Shown one piece after another: positions 1 through 7,426 of a stretch of 64,000 nucleotides of DNA. The stretch covers positions 16,591 to 80,590 of the forward strand of contig SBEG01000020.1 in the NCBI GenBank assembly GCA_009668975.1, written 5' to 3'. The position numbers were made by a program, and so were the translations under genes. Each line of letters opens with the position of its first letter. The first letter of the stretch is position 1. The notes beneath the pieces were generated by a model. The model was not told the DNA's origin, did not search any database, and saw only the letters and a program-made list of their open reading frames with translations. The stretch comes from Deltaproteobacteria bacterium (GTDB lineage Bacteria > Desulfobacterota > Desulfuromonadia > Geobacterales > Geobacteraceae).

Positions 1-300
1 CTAATTATGTAGAACACATAGTAAGACGAAGATTGCTCTAGAAGTCGGAACAGAATACCGGCCTGCTTTGTAGAGACTTGTTATCTATTTACTATCCGTC
101 GAACTCACTTTTTGTGGCCGGTTATCCTGTTAAGGCGTCCTAGTACCTCGCGTTATGCCTTCCTATCGTCTGCCTAACGGATGACCCTTACCAAAATTTA
201 CTGCCCGATGAAACGCTGTCCGTCTCAGTATCGGAAAGGCCACGGTAAAGGTCTTTCCCGACCCTGAATGGTGAAAGTTGTTTAGGGGCGGGGGGTCCGA
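1..300. other. non-coding stretch at window start
   Basis: I see no convincing gene here. The last bases before 301 are G-rich and could serve as the ribosome binding site of the first gene. A short GGAAAG / CTTTCC inverted pair lies near 233-258 but has no T-run, so I do not call a terminator. The stretch may hold the promoter of the conjugation cluster, but I could not pick a convincing -35/-10 pair. Confidence 0.4.
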
Positions 301-915
301 ATGGATTTTGATTTTGCCGTCGAATGGGTCAAGCTTCACAAAGATAGCATTCTTAGATTTGCACGAAAATTTGTTAATTTCTCACCATACGAGGTTGAAG
401 ATTTCATAAGTGCCGCCAACGAAGCGTCACTGATGGCTGCCTTGCAATCGACTGACGAAGTTCAGTTTCGAAAACAGTTTTGGCTGTCTTTTCGAGCAGT
501 GCTTCGCTCGATCGTCCCCAACCCCCAATCAGAAGAATGGTCCTCATCTGTTCCTTCGCATCTGTGTTCGGCAGATATCCCCGATAACATTCCGCATACC
601 TCGACCCAGTGTCTTGATTACACAACGGAATCGATCCTGCTTTCCGTAAGAGAATACCTTCCTGATACGGATAGAAAGCTGTTGTATCTTGTCCTGGGTC
701 TTAGCCCCGAAGGAAAATTGTCCTGCAGGGAAGTCGGGGATAAATTGGGCTGCTCAAAGCAAAATGTCTCCAAGCTTTTCAAGCGGTGTCTTCGAGATAT
801 TCGGAAACTGGTTGAAGCAGGCAAAGTCAGCAAAGATGTCAATTTAGAACTAGACCATCCCGGCAAATATTTTGAAATTGTCTTTGAAGAGCTTTACCCA
901 CCAATGCGTGAGTAA
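301..915 (+). CDS. sigma-70 region 4-like DNA-binding protein
   Basis: This 204-aa protein has a C-terminal helix-turn-helix like region 4 of sigma-70/ECF factors. Residues around 115-170 read as DTDRKLLYLVLGLSPEGKLSCREVGDKLGCSKQ without a break in the pattern, ending in a recognition helix (CSKQNVSKLFKRCLRDIR). The N-terminal half resembles a degenerate region 2 (VEDFISAANEASLMA). It could be an alternative sigma factor or a sigma-like regulator of the transfer genes; the sequence alone does not decide. It is the first gene of the + strand cluster, and its TAA overlaps the ATG of the next gene by one base, which implies translational coupling. Confidence 0.6.
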   Translation: MDFDFAVEWVKLHKDSILRFARKFVNFSPYEVEDFISAANEASLMAALQSTDEVQFRKQFWLSFRAVLRSIVPNPQSEEWSSSVPSHLCSADIPDNIPHTSTQCLDYTTESILLSVREYLPDTDRKLLYLVLGLSPEGKLSCREVGDKLGCSKQNVSKLFKRCLRDIRKLVEAGKVSKDVNLELDHPGKYFEIVFEELYPPMRE

Positions 916-1685
916 TGATTTACTGTGTATCGCTACTACTGGAAAATAAGCAAGCCGATGTTTCCCGGGAGGTGTTTTTGTACATTGCAAAGGTTTCATG
1001 CGGCGCCGTTGCCGAATATCGCGAGCAACTGAAAATGCTCATTTGCCAGGCGTTTCAAAAAGGATTCAGCCTGTTTGAGATCGTCAGGATCACGGGCGCA
1101 AGGAATCCTAACTTCGCATACAATGCGTTGCGGAATGAAAAACTATTTCCCCGCATGGCAAGAGGCAAACCCAAAAGGACTGCTTTGCTCGACACGAAGA
1201 TCGAGAATATTTTTTTGGAGAAGGGGTTCACATTTGCCAAATGGGCAAACATGTGGAAGTTTTCGCAGGATGATGTTGCACGGGCATTATCAGCCGAAAA
1301 CGATGAAAATAGTGCGTTCCAGGACATCTATGCGGCTTTCCAGAGGGATTTCCCTGATCATTTCACCCGCCTGTTCACCCATAGCGCTTTAAATAGACGT
1401 GAGACAATCCGTCTTCAGAGAGGCGTTGTTCCCAAATTGGAATCTCTTGTTGTCTTGCTGCGTTATGACGAAGACTTTAATCAGTTCACTGCCACTTTTA
1501 CGACTCTGCCATCCATGGAAGGGCAGGGTCAGACGTGGGCCGCGGCAATCACGGATCTCGAAAAGATCTGGTGGGTGCATAAAGCCATTACTCGTTTGAA
1601 TTTGGCACTCTATCCAAAACAGGCTGCTGCTTCTTTCAGTGAGCGGCAGGCAACAGGAGGACATATTGACTGCTCCCGCGGATAA
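915..1685 (+). CDS. hypothetical protein coupled to the sigma-like gene
   Basis: I do not recognise this 256-aa protein. It is soluble, with no signal peptide or membrane segment. The middle (about residues 50-130) is rich in basic and aromatic residues and has helices that could form a DNA-binding fold (GFSLFEIVRITGARNP, then KWANMWKFSQDDVARAL). The start codon overlaps the stop of the sigma-region-4-like gene, and its 3' end overlaps the next small gene by 20 bases, so all three are probably co-expressed. Its position at the head of a transfer operon fits a regulator or a relaxosome accessory, but this is only inferred from context. Confidence 0.55.
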   Translation: MIYCVSLLLENKQADVSREVFLYIAKVSCGAVAEYREQLKMLICQAFQKGFSLFEIVRITGARNPNFAYNALRNEKLFPRMARGKPKRTALLDTKIENIFLEKGFTFAKWANMWKFSQDDVARALSAENDENSAFQDIYAAFQRDFPDHFTRLFTHSALNRRETIRLQRGVVPKLESLVVLLRYDEDFNQFTATFTTLPSMEGQGQTWAAAITDLEKIWWVHKAITRLNLALYPKQAAASFSERQATGGHIDCSRG

Positions 1686-1851
1686 ACTCGTTACCACTGT
1701 CAAGCTCACAATTCATGACCGCGTGACACATGGTGCGATAACTCGTCTCAAAGAGACAAATAAGATGTCTGCTTTTGTATGCGCTGCCTTGCACGAGTAT
1801 GTAAGGTCCCCGCTCGGGCAGAAACTATTGGATGTCCTGGCACCGGAATAA
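1666..1851 (+). CDS. small ribbon-helix-helix-like protein
   Basis: This 61-aa protein most likely starts at the TTG at 1666, five bases after a perfect AGGAGG (1655-1660). An upstream GTG at 1639 has no such site. Residues about 8-15 (TVKLTIHD) form a likely beta strand, followed by two helices containing RLKETNKMSAFVCAAL. This arrangement is typical of the RHH (Arc/MetJ/CopG) fold used by plasmid copy-control, partition and relaxosome proteins. The family assignment rests on pattern only. A DNA-binding accessory role in conjugation would fit the neighbours. Confidence 0.5.
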   Translation: MTAPADKLVTTVKLTIHDRVTHGAITRLKETNKMSAFVCAALHEYVRSPLGQKLLDVLAPE

Positions 1852-1979
1852 TTTTAGGATTCAACGTGCCGTTATTATTAGCTACTATTCACTCTAGAGT
1901 GTTCCTGCTTTACATTTTTGTGAAATAATCCCGGTTTTTGGTTGACGCTGGGGGGAATATTAATAGGTAGGAGGGGAAA

Positions 1980-2537
1980 ATGCGAATTACCCAGATCGCT
2001 TTCTTCACTTGCCTTTTTTTTGTCGTCACAACGGTGCATGCAGCCTCGATTAAGCAGCGTGAATATGCGTACCGCTATGACTGCGCCAAAGGACTGCAAG
2101 ACGAAACTTTTCTGATTTGCGGGAATTGCAATGACGATAGGCCAACACAGCTAGTTGCGCTAGCTGTTCGCATGGTCTCAACTCCCCAACAAGTAGTTAC
2201 TGAAAAAGAAGTGCCCGCCCCGCCTGCCATATCCAGCCTCATTGACACGATCCAGTTCAAATTCGACAGTGCTTCGCTGCTGCCTGCAGCGAGGTCCAGC
2301 CTGGACAAGATAGTAGAGAAAAACGGCGTACATTTGGCTGGATACACCTGCAGCATCGGAAGTCCCGTTTACAACGTAAATCTGTCGCAACACAGGGCGG
2401 ACGCTGTCGCCCGATATCTTACCCGGCGGGGCATTTCAGTTCTTTCGGTCACCGGTTATGGGCAATCCTTGGAATATCCTGGATACACCAAGAACCGAAG
2501 GGTTGAGGTCCGCGTTGATCGAAAGGAGACATTTTGA
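1980..2537 (+). CDS. OmpA-domain periplasmic/outer-membrane protein
   Basis: This 185-aa protein has an N-terminal signal peptide ending near VHAAS. A C-terminal OmpA-like peptidoglycan-binding domain spans about residues 85-180: IQFKFDSASLLP at its start, NLSQHRADAVARYL in the middle and NRRVEVRV at the end, all hallmarks of the family. Such domains anchor envelope complexes to peptidoglycan. An AGGAGGGG site precedes the ATG. The stop overlaps the start of the DsbC-like gene by four bases. In this context it probably tethers the F-type secretion channel to the cell wall. The segment before the domain holds four Cys residues that could form disulfides. Confidence 0.8.
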   Translation: MRITQIAFFTCLFFVVTTVHAASIKQREYAYRYDCAKGLQDETFLICGNCNDDRPTQLVALAVRMVSTPQQVVTEKEVPAPPAISSLIDTIQFKFDSASLLPAARSSLDKIVEKNGVHLAGYTCSIGSPVYNVNLSQHRADAVARYLTRRGISVLSVTGYGQSLEYPGYTKNRRVEVRVDRKETF

Positions 2538-3280
2538 ACAAAGTTATTTCAGCGGTAACGGGTTGTATTCTTTTGGGTCTCACAAGTTATGGGATGGGGG
2601 CTATGCCAAAAACTAACGAAGATAAAGCAAAAGATGAGCTGATTAAGGCGTTTCCTAATCTGGCAATCGGCAGCATCTCTGAAGACCCTCAGTTCACAGC
2701 GCTGACGGGCTTGTATGAGGTGGTTGTCGGTGATCAAGTTTATTACTTCAGTGAAAAAGGGTACCTCTTTGTTGGCAAAATCTACACCAAGGACGGTAGA
2801 AACCTGACCGAAGAGAAGCTGACGAAGGTGCTCTCGGAGAAACTCAAACGTCTCCCCTTGACGAAAGCAATAAAAATCGGAAACGGCCCCAACACTATCG
2901 TTGAGTTCACCGATCCCGATTGCCCTTATTGCCGGGTAGTCAATAAATATCTCAGCAAACGTAAAGACGTAACCCGCTATATCTTCATGTTCCCTCTCCC
3001 GATGCACAAAAATGCCGCCAACAAGGCAGCCTACATCCTGTCCGCAAAAAACAAAGAGGCTGCGCACCTGGAAGTATTCTCTGAACAATCGGCCAAGATG
3101 TCTTTTCTTTCACCAACCCCGGAAGGGGCAAAACTGGTTGAGGAATCGTTGGCCATCGCCCGGACTGTCGGCATCCGTGCGACACCAACTTTATGGGTGA
3201 ACGGAAATTTTGTGGGGAGTGCCGATCTGGATCGTATCGCAGCCCTGTTAAAGGACGGAAAGGAGGTCGCCAAGAAGTAG
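2534..3280 (+). CDS. dsbC: DsbC-like thiol:disulfide isomerase
   Basis: This 248-aa exported protein has an N-terminal hydrophobic signal, a DsbC/DsbG dimerisation-like region (about residues 25-95) and a thioredoxin fold with the active-site motif CPYC at about residues 130-133. A cis-Pro loop follows (RATPTLWVNG). DsbC-type enzymes reshuffle wrong disulfides in the periplasm. F-type conjugation clusters commonly encode one because TraN, TraU, TraV and TrbC-like proteins are Cys-rich. The large TraN encoded downstream has dozens of Cys residues, which explains the need. It overlaps the preceding OmpA-domain gene, so both are co-translated. Confidence 0.88.
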   Translation: MNKVISAVTGCILLGLTSYGMGAMPKTNEDKAKDELIKAFPNLAIGSISEDPQFTALTGLYEVVVGDQVYYFSEKGYLFVGKIYTKDGRNLTEEKLTKVLSEKLKRLPLTKAIKIGNGPNTIVEFTDPDCPYCRVVNKYLSKRKDVTRYIFMFPLPMHKNAANKAAYILSAKNKEAAHLEVFSEQSAKMSFLSPTPEGAKLVEESLAIARTVGIRATPTLWVNGNFVGSADLDRIAALLKDGKEVAKK

Positions 3281-3340
3281 AGGAACTGTCATGACTATTG
3301 GAATAACCATCAACCATGCACGCTAAGGAGGAAACGTTTT

Positions 3341-3658
3341 ATGGGTATTCTGCAGCACTTCCGGAAAACCAGTTTTACCAACATGTTGTGCCTGACCGCT
3401 TTATTCGCATTGCTTGCTACGCCTGCATTTGCATTCACCGTACCGGCAGCGAATAGCATCTTGTACTCGGTGTACAACCTGATCATTGTCGGGATGATCA
3501 ACAACGGCCTGACCTATATCGTCGGTTTCGTTTCCATTCTGGCCGGCGCGTATTTCCTGATGCAGCAAAAAATGGTGGTCACATTGTTCTGCATCATCGG
3601 CGGCATACTCTTCCTGTCCGCCGGGTCCATTGCGACCGCATTCGGTTACATCTACTAA
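3341..3658 (+). CDS. traA: TraA-like conjugative pilin precursor
   Basis: This 105-aa protein has a long signal region ending in ATPAFAF near residue 32, followed by about 70 mature residues with two hydrophobic segments separated by a short basic loop (MQQKM). That is the architecture of F-type TraA and VirB2-type pilins. The position just before traL-E-K-B also matches tra operons. A strong AGGAGG lies upstream. A terminator hairpin directly follows the gene, so the pilin may be made in excess over the assembly proteins. The mature pilin would be inserted in the inner membrane and built into the pilus shaft. Assignment is by architecture and position. Confidence 0.75.
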   Translation: MGILQHFRKTSFTNMLCLTALFALLATPAFAFTVPAANSILYSVYNLIIVGMINNGLTYIVGFVSILAGAYFLMQQKMVVTLFCIIGGILFLSAGSIATAFGYIY

Positions 3659-3685
3659 CGCAGTTTCTCCCTCGACGGATTATTT

Positions 3686-3715
3686 GCGGGGCAGTACGAG
3701 CTGCCCCGCCTTTTT
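3686..3715 (+). terminator. intrinsic terminator/attenuator between pilin gene and traL
   Basis: A perfect 9-bp stem GCGGGGCAG (3686-3694) / CTGCCCCGC (3701-3709) has a six-base loop and is followed by C and TTTTT (3711-3715). It lies 28 bases after the pilin stop codon and 40 bases before traL. Partial read-through would give high pilin and lower channel-protein expression. Confidence 0.8.
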
Positions 3716-3754
3716 CTAAAACCAGTGCAGCCAGGTCAAAACGTGAGGTTCAGC

Positions 3755-4021
3755 ATGGCGAAGAAATTTCCGCAGTATCTGTCGCAACCGTTTCAGGTGT
3801 TGTGGTTTGAATCAGATGATATCGTCCTGTTCCTGCTTTCCATTATTGTCGCGCATGCCACGGGCGGTTTTTTTTGGCTGCTGCCGGTATTCTCTCCTGT
3901 GGTCAGCACCCGGATCAAACGAAATTTCCCCCGTGGTTTCGGGAAGCACGTTCTGTACTTCCTCGGCATTGTGAAAATTAAGGGCTCCCCTGATGCCTTT
4001 GTAAAGGAGTTTGTCGAATGA
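3755..4021 (+). CDS. traL: TraL, T4SS inner-membrane assembly protein
   Basis: TraL is a small inner-membrane protein (VirB3-like) needed for F-pilus assembly. This 88-aa protein has the usual TraL length and layout: an N-terminal PQYLSQPFQVLWFESDD segment, then one or two hydrophobic stretches and a C-terminal basic tail with RNFPRGFGKH. I chose the ATG at 3755 because a GTGAGG ribosome site lies before it; an in-frame upstream start at 3725 lacks one. It overlaps traE by four bases (ATGA). Confidence 0.85.
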   Translation: MAKKFPQYLSQPFQVLWFESDDIVLFLLSIIVAHATGGFFWLLPVFSPVVSTRIKRNFPRGFGKHVLYFLGIVKIKGSPDAFVKEFVE

Positions 4022-4605
4022 AGCGATCAAAATACCTTCAGGCGGTCTCAAACGTTTTTGCGCAGAACCGGTTGCTGAAGTTTGCCATGCTCTGCCTTGG
4101 CTTCGCGTCCATTGCCAGTACCCTGGGCTCTCTCAAGGCTTTAAATAGCCAGAAGATTGTTCTTGTTCCACCTAATGTCAACAGTCAGATGTGGGTTTCC
4201 GGAAACAAGGCGTCGGATGAATACCTGAAAGAGTTTGCCCGGTATATTGCCGCACTGGCATTTTCCTATCATCCCGGCACGGTCCGCAAACAATTCAGCG
4301 AGTTGCTTGCTATGTATACTCCAGGGGAGTTCGAGAACGCGCAAAAAGTATTCTACTCTCTTGCGAACAAAATCGAGGAAGCACGAGTTGCGAGCACTTT
4401 TTATGTGAATGAAATCAGTAATTGGGAAAACCGCACTATTGAGGTGAAGGGTTACAAAACCACCTTTTTCCCAGACAAGACATCGGAGGAAATCCAGACG
4501 TCATACTTTATTGCCTATGTGATAAACGACGGCAAATTTCAGATCACGAGCATCATGGACAAAGAAGCAGAGACCAAGAAAGAGGCCCTTAATGCAAAGA
4601 AATAG
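4018..4605 (+). CDS. traE: TraE, T4SS core/pilus assembly protein (VirB8-like)
   Basis: This 195-aa protein has one N-terminal membrane helix (about residues 20-42) followed by a periplasmic domain. TraE proteins are VirB8-like bridges between the inner membrane and the channel core. Family-typical features include the VLVPP segment after the membrane helix, the YLKEFARYIAALAFSYHP stretch, and the C-terminal YFIAYVINDGKFQITSI beta region. It overlaps traL upstream and traK downstream (by 14 bases), which is normal for tra operons. Confidence 0.88.
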   Translation: MKRSKYLQAVSNVFAQNRLLKFAMLCLGFASIASTLGSLKALNSQKIVLVPPNVNSQMWVSGNKASDEYLKEFARYIAALAFSYHPGTVRKQFSELLAMYTPGEFENAQKVFYSLANKIEEARVASTFYVNEISNWENRTIEVKGYKTTFFPDKTSEEIQTSYFIAYVINDGKFQITSIMDKEAETKKEALNAKK

Positions 4606-5602
4606 CATTCTGTCACTGGTGTTCACCATAGTACTTGTGGCGCTGTCTTCCCTGTCAAACGCTGCGGAGCAAGCAAAATTTCCGCTGAAATATCCTACAC
4701 CGCCTGTACCTGAAAAAGTGGCAGCGGAACCGGCTGGGGTAGGGGGCGCTGATATTCATGAAACACTCCGATATGCAGAGACCAGCTCGAATAACACGGT
4801 CCTTCCGGAGATAACTACTCCTGTTGACATGTCCGCCACCGATTTGAATCGGATCAGTTGTCCATCAGATATAAAAGACGCCCTTACTTCCGCGGAAAAG
4901 GGCGTAATTGTCAAAATATCCGGGAAAGATGTTTTCGTAAAGTTCAAGGTCCTGAAAACTCCGGAGGGCAAACTCAAGTATTCAGCGAACCGCACGGAGC
5001 TTTTTGTGGTTTGCGGTGACAGCACCTACAGCCTGATAGCACAACCGAAAATGATCCCTTCACAAATGATTCGACTTGGATCCGGTACAGAAAAAAGGAT
5101 TCAGGAAAATCAGTCCATCTATGGTTCGTTGCCGTTTGAAAAGAAAATCATCCGAGCAATCAAGGACATCTACACAGAACAGATTCCGGACTCTTATGCA
5201 GTCACAGACATTAATCGACACATCGGAAATTATCAGGAGTTCAGCGTAATAAGCCGCCGCTCCGTAGAAATAGAAGGGGAAGGTCTCCGCGTTGTCGAGA
5301 TGGAAGTCTTCCTCAAACCTGGAACGCGTCAGTTCAAGCTCAACGAGAAATTCTTCCTGAATAAACAATTTACTACCAACCCAGTAGCCGTCTCGCTGGA
5401 AAAGCAAGTGGTGAACGTCGGCGAGCATGTTCGCGTCTTTATTGTTGAGCAGCGACCGGAGAAGCAGATGTCTGAAATCAAATTCACCCACCTTGAGAAA
5501 CTCCAGGACGATACTTCAGCCGACTTGCCGCAGAAGTCACTGCGACCGGCTGCGTCCCGTGTCGGCACCGATTTTAAGCAGGAGGGGAGAGACCAATCAT
5601 GA
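4592..5602 (+). CDS. traK: TraK, secretin-like T4SS core protein (VirB9-like)
   Basis: This 336-aa protein has a signal peptide ending near SNAAEQ. TraK is the VirB9-like component that forms the outer-membrane core ring with TraB and TraV. The central region (about 85-290) shows the beta-rich pattern of the family, with DLNRISC near its start and FLNKQFTTNPVAVSLEKQVV near its end. It starts inside the end of traE and ends four bases inside traB. The order traE-traK-traB is conserved in F-like systems and supports the call. Confidence 0.85.
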   Translation: MQRNSILSLVFTIVLVALSSLSNAAEQAKFPLKYPTPPVPEKVAAEPAGVGGADIHETLRYAETSSNNTVLPEITTPVDMSATDLNRISCPSDIKDALTSAEKGVIVKISGKDVFVKFKVLKTPEGKLKYSANRTELFVVCGDSTYSLIAQPKMIPSQMIRLGSGTEKRIQENQSIYGSLPFEKKIIRAIKDIYTEQIPDSYAVTDINRHIGNYQEFSVISRRSVEIEGEGLRVVEMEVFLKPGTRQFKLNEKFFLNKQFTTNPVAVSLEKQVVNVGEHVRVFIVEQRPEKQMSEIKFTHLEKLQDDTSADLPQKSLRPAASRVGTDFKQEGRDQS

Positions 5603-6888
5603 AAGCCAAGTTCAGGGAAAAATGGAATACCCTTTCCCCAAAAACTCGAAAATCGATAGTTCTGCTTGCTTGTGGAAGTATCCTCCTTTTTGTTGTTGTG
5701 CTGGGATGGCTCAACAGCAAGGCAAGTGGCGTTAAAGTAGGAAACAAAGAGGCCGCCCAGCAGGAAATCAAGCTGGAGGACGGTGTCATTGAGAAATCGA
5801 AAACTGCCGATTACGAACTTCGTCTCGCACAAACCCAAAAGCAATTGGAAGCCCTCAAACAGGGCAAGCCTATTGATGAAAGTCTCGCGGAACTTGATCC
5901 GCGGGCAACATCGAACTTTGTTGCACCGATTGTAGCAAAGAACTATTCCGAAACGACCGAAAACGATGGCAGATCCGGGACTCCAGCCGATCTTCCCGGG
6001 ACTCCTTCAGGAGCTTCCAGTAGTAAATCAGCGGCCGTATTGCCGCCATTACCACCGCCGCCGGTGGCGAATTCTTCGACACCGCTAGGAGGTTTCGGCG
6101 GAATTGGTGCTGCTCAGTCAGTCGCACCCCTGCCGGTCCCTGACCAAGAGTTGGGTGACATCCTCATGGTTTCATCCTCAGCGGCTGATAAACCCACGAC
6201 TTTAACTGAAGTGAAAGAAGGTAAAAAAAAAGGCCTGACAACGGTGTATTTACCACCTTCTTTCATGGAGGCGACCCTTCTTTCAGGTTTGGACGCACCT
6301 ACAGCGGGAGCGGCGAAGGGAAATCCGGTACCTGTGCTGATTCGCGTGAAAACCCCGGCTGTGTTGCCCAATGAAGTCAAAGCACAACTGACAGGCTGTT
6401 TTTGCATCGCAGACGGGCGAGGAAATCTCAGTACGGAGCGGGCAGAGTTGACGCTGGTCTCCATCAGTTGCCTCGACCGGAGGGGTGGAGCTCTCATTGA
6501 CCAGAAGATAAAGGGTTTTGTGGTGGACGCTGACGGGAAGATCGGTCTGCAGGGAAGAGTTGTTGCCAAGTTTGGGGCAGTTGTCGCGAGGTCAATGCTG
6601 TCCGGCCTCCTTGTCGGTGCTGGAGATGCCTTCAAAGCACAGGCGACAACATCGTCAATCAGCCCATTGGGGACCACCCAGTCCCTCAATACGAAAGACT
6701 TGGGGATGGCGGCGCTTGGGAACAGCCTGTCGGAAGGATTCAAGGAGATACAGAAATTTTACATGGAGCTTGCCCGCGAATCTATGCCGATTATCGAAGT
6801 TGGTGCAACTAAGCGCATTACGCTGGTTGTTTCTGAAGGTCTGAATCTTGAGATCAAGAAATTGAAAGGGTTTGGAGCGAGACAATGA
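5599..6888 (+). CDS. traB: TraB, T4SS core-channel protein (VirB10-like)
   Basis: This 429-aa protein spans both membranes in the family model. It has a cytoplasmic N-terminus, a membrane helix at about residues 18-38, a coiled-coil stretch (about 55-95), a proline-rich linker (PPLPPPP near residue 155) and a C-terminal TrbI/VirB10 domain. The domain begins at TTVYLPPSFMEATLLSGLDAP and includes two Cys in TGCFCIADG, plus a GGALIDQKIKGFVVDADGK segment. TraB transmits energy from the ATPases to the outer core. It overlaps traK and traV by four bases each. Confidence 0.9.
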   Translation: MKAKFREKWNTLSPKTRKSIVLLACGSILLFVVVLGWLNSKASGVKVGNKEAAQQEIKLEDGVIEKSKTADYELRLAQTQKQLEALKQGKPIDESLAELDPRATSNFVAPIVAKNYSETTENDGRSGTPADLPGTPSGASSSKSAAVLPPLPPPPVANSSTPLGGFGGIGAAQSVAPLPVPDQELGDILMVSSSAADKPTTLTEVKEGKKKGLTTVYLPPSFMEATLLSGLDAPTAGAAKGNPVPVLIRVKTPAVLPNEVKAQLTGCFCIADGRGNLSTERAELTLVSISCLDRRGGALIDQKIKGFVVDADGKIGLQGRVVAKFGAVVARSMLSGLLVGAGDAFKAQATTSSISPLGTTQSLNTKDLGMAALGNSLSEGFKEIQKFYMELARESMPIIEVGATKRITLVVSEGLNLEIKKLKGFGARQ

Positions 6889-7409
6889 AAGAACTTTCTA
6901 CCAAGAAGCCGTTATTTGCAAAGCGAATTAGCACGCGTAACGCGATCATTTTTGTAGCTGCGCTTGTCTTTTCACTCCCAGGCTGCGCTGTGATCAATCC
7001 CTATGAAAGCGATTTCTCCTGCCCGGAAACCTTCCACGGTAAATGCATCTCTGTGCAGGGTGCCTATGACGAATCTCTCTCGGGCAAAGATGATGCTTAC
7101 GAAAATGCCATCGATAACTGCATTGGCGGGAAATGTCCGGAGCGGACCGAGAATACACGTCAGACGCTCAGGCCCGATTCGGTTGAGGACAGAAACTACA
7201 ACGCCTACCGATCCGCACTCTATAGCCGCTATGACCAGCTGCTGCGCGAGCCTCAGACCCCTGTTGTTGTTCCGCCGAAAGTCATGAGAATACTGATGCT
7301 TCCTTATAAAGGGCAGGATGGCGAGTTCTTCATGTACCGGTATGCCTATTTTTTCACTGAAGAACCGAAGTGGATCCTCGGTGACAGTGTCGAAGCATTC
7401 GAGGACTAA
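6885..7409 (+). CDS. traV: TraV, outer-membrane lipoprotein of the T4SS core
   Basis: This 174-aa protein carries a lipoprotein signal with the lipobox LPGC at about residues 31-34. The following NPYESDFSCP motif is characteristic of TraV, and the next Cys residues (HGKCIS, GKCPE) are typical too. TraV (VirB7-like) anchors the core complex in the outer membrane by its lipid and disulfide links. The start is preceded by GGAGCG and overlaps traB by four bases. Length and position match F-type TraV. Confidence 0.9.
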   Translation: MKELSTKKPLFAKRISTRNAIIFVAALVFSLPGCAVINPYESDFSCPETFHGKCISVQGAYDESLSGKDDAYENAIDNCIGGKCPERTENTRQTLRPDSVEDRNYNAYRSALYSRYDQLLREPQTPVVVPPKVMRILMLPYKGQDGEFFMYRYAYFFTEEPKWILGDSVEAFED

Positions 7410-7426
7410 CCGGAAAGGATTACGTG

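Noticed and set aside
6114..6743. Long frame on the - strand inside traB
   Set aside because: TraB motifs are clear on the + strand; the antisense frame is a composition effect.
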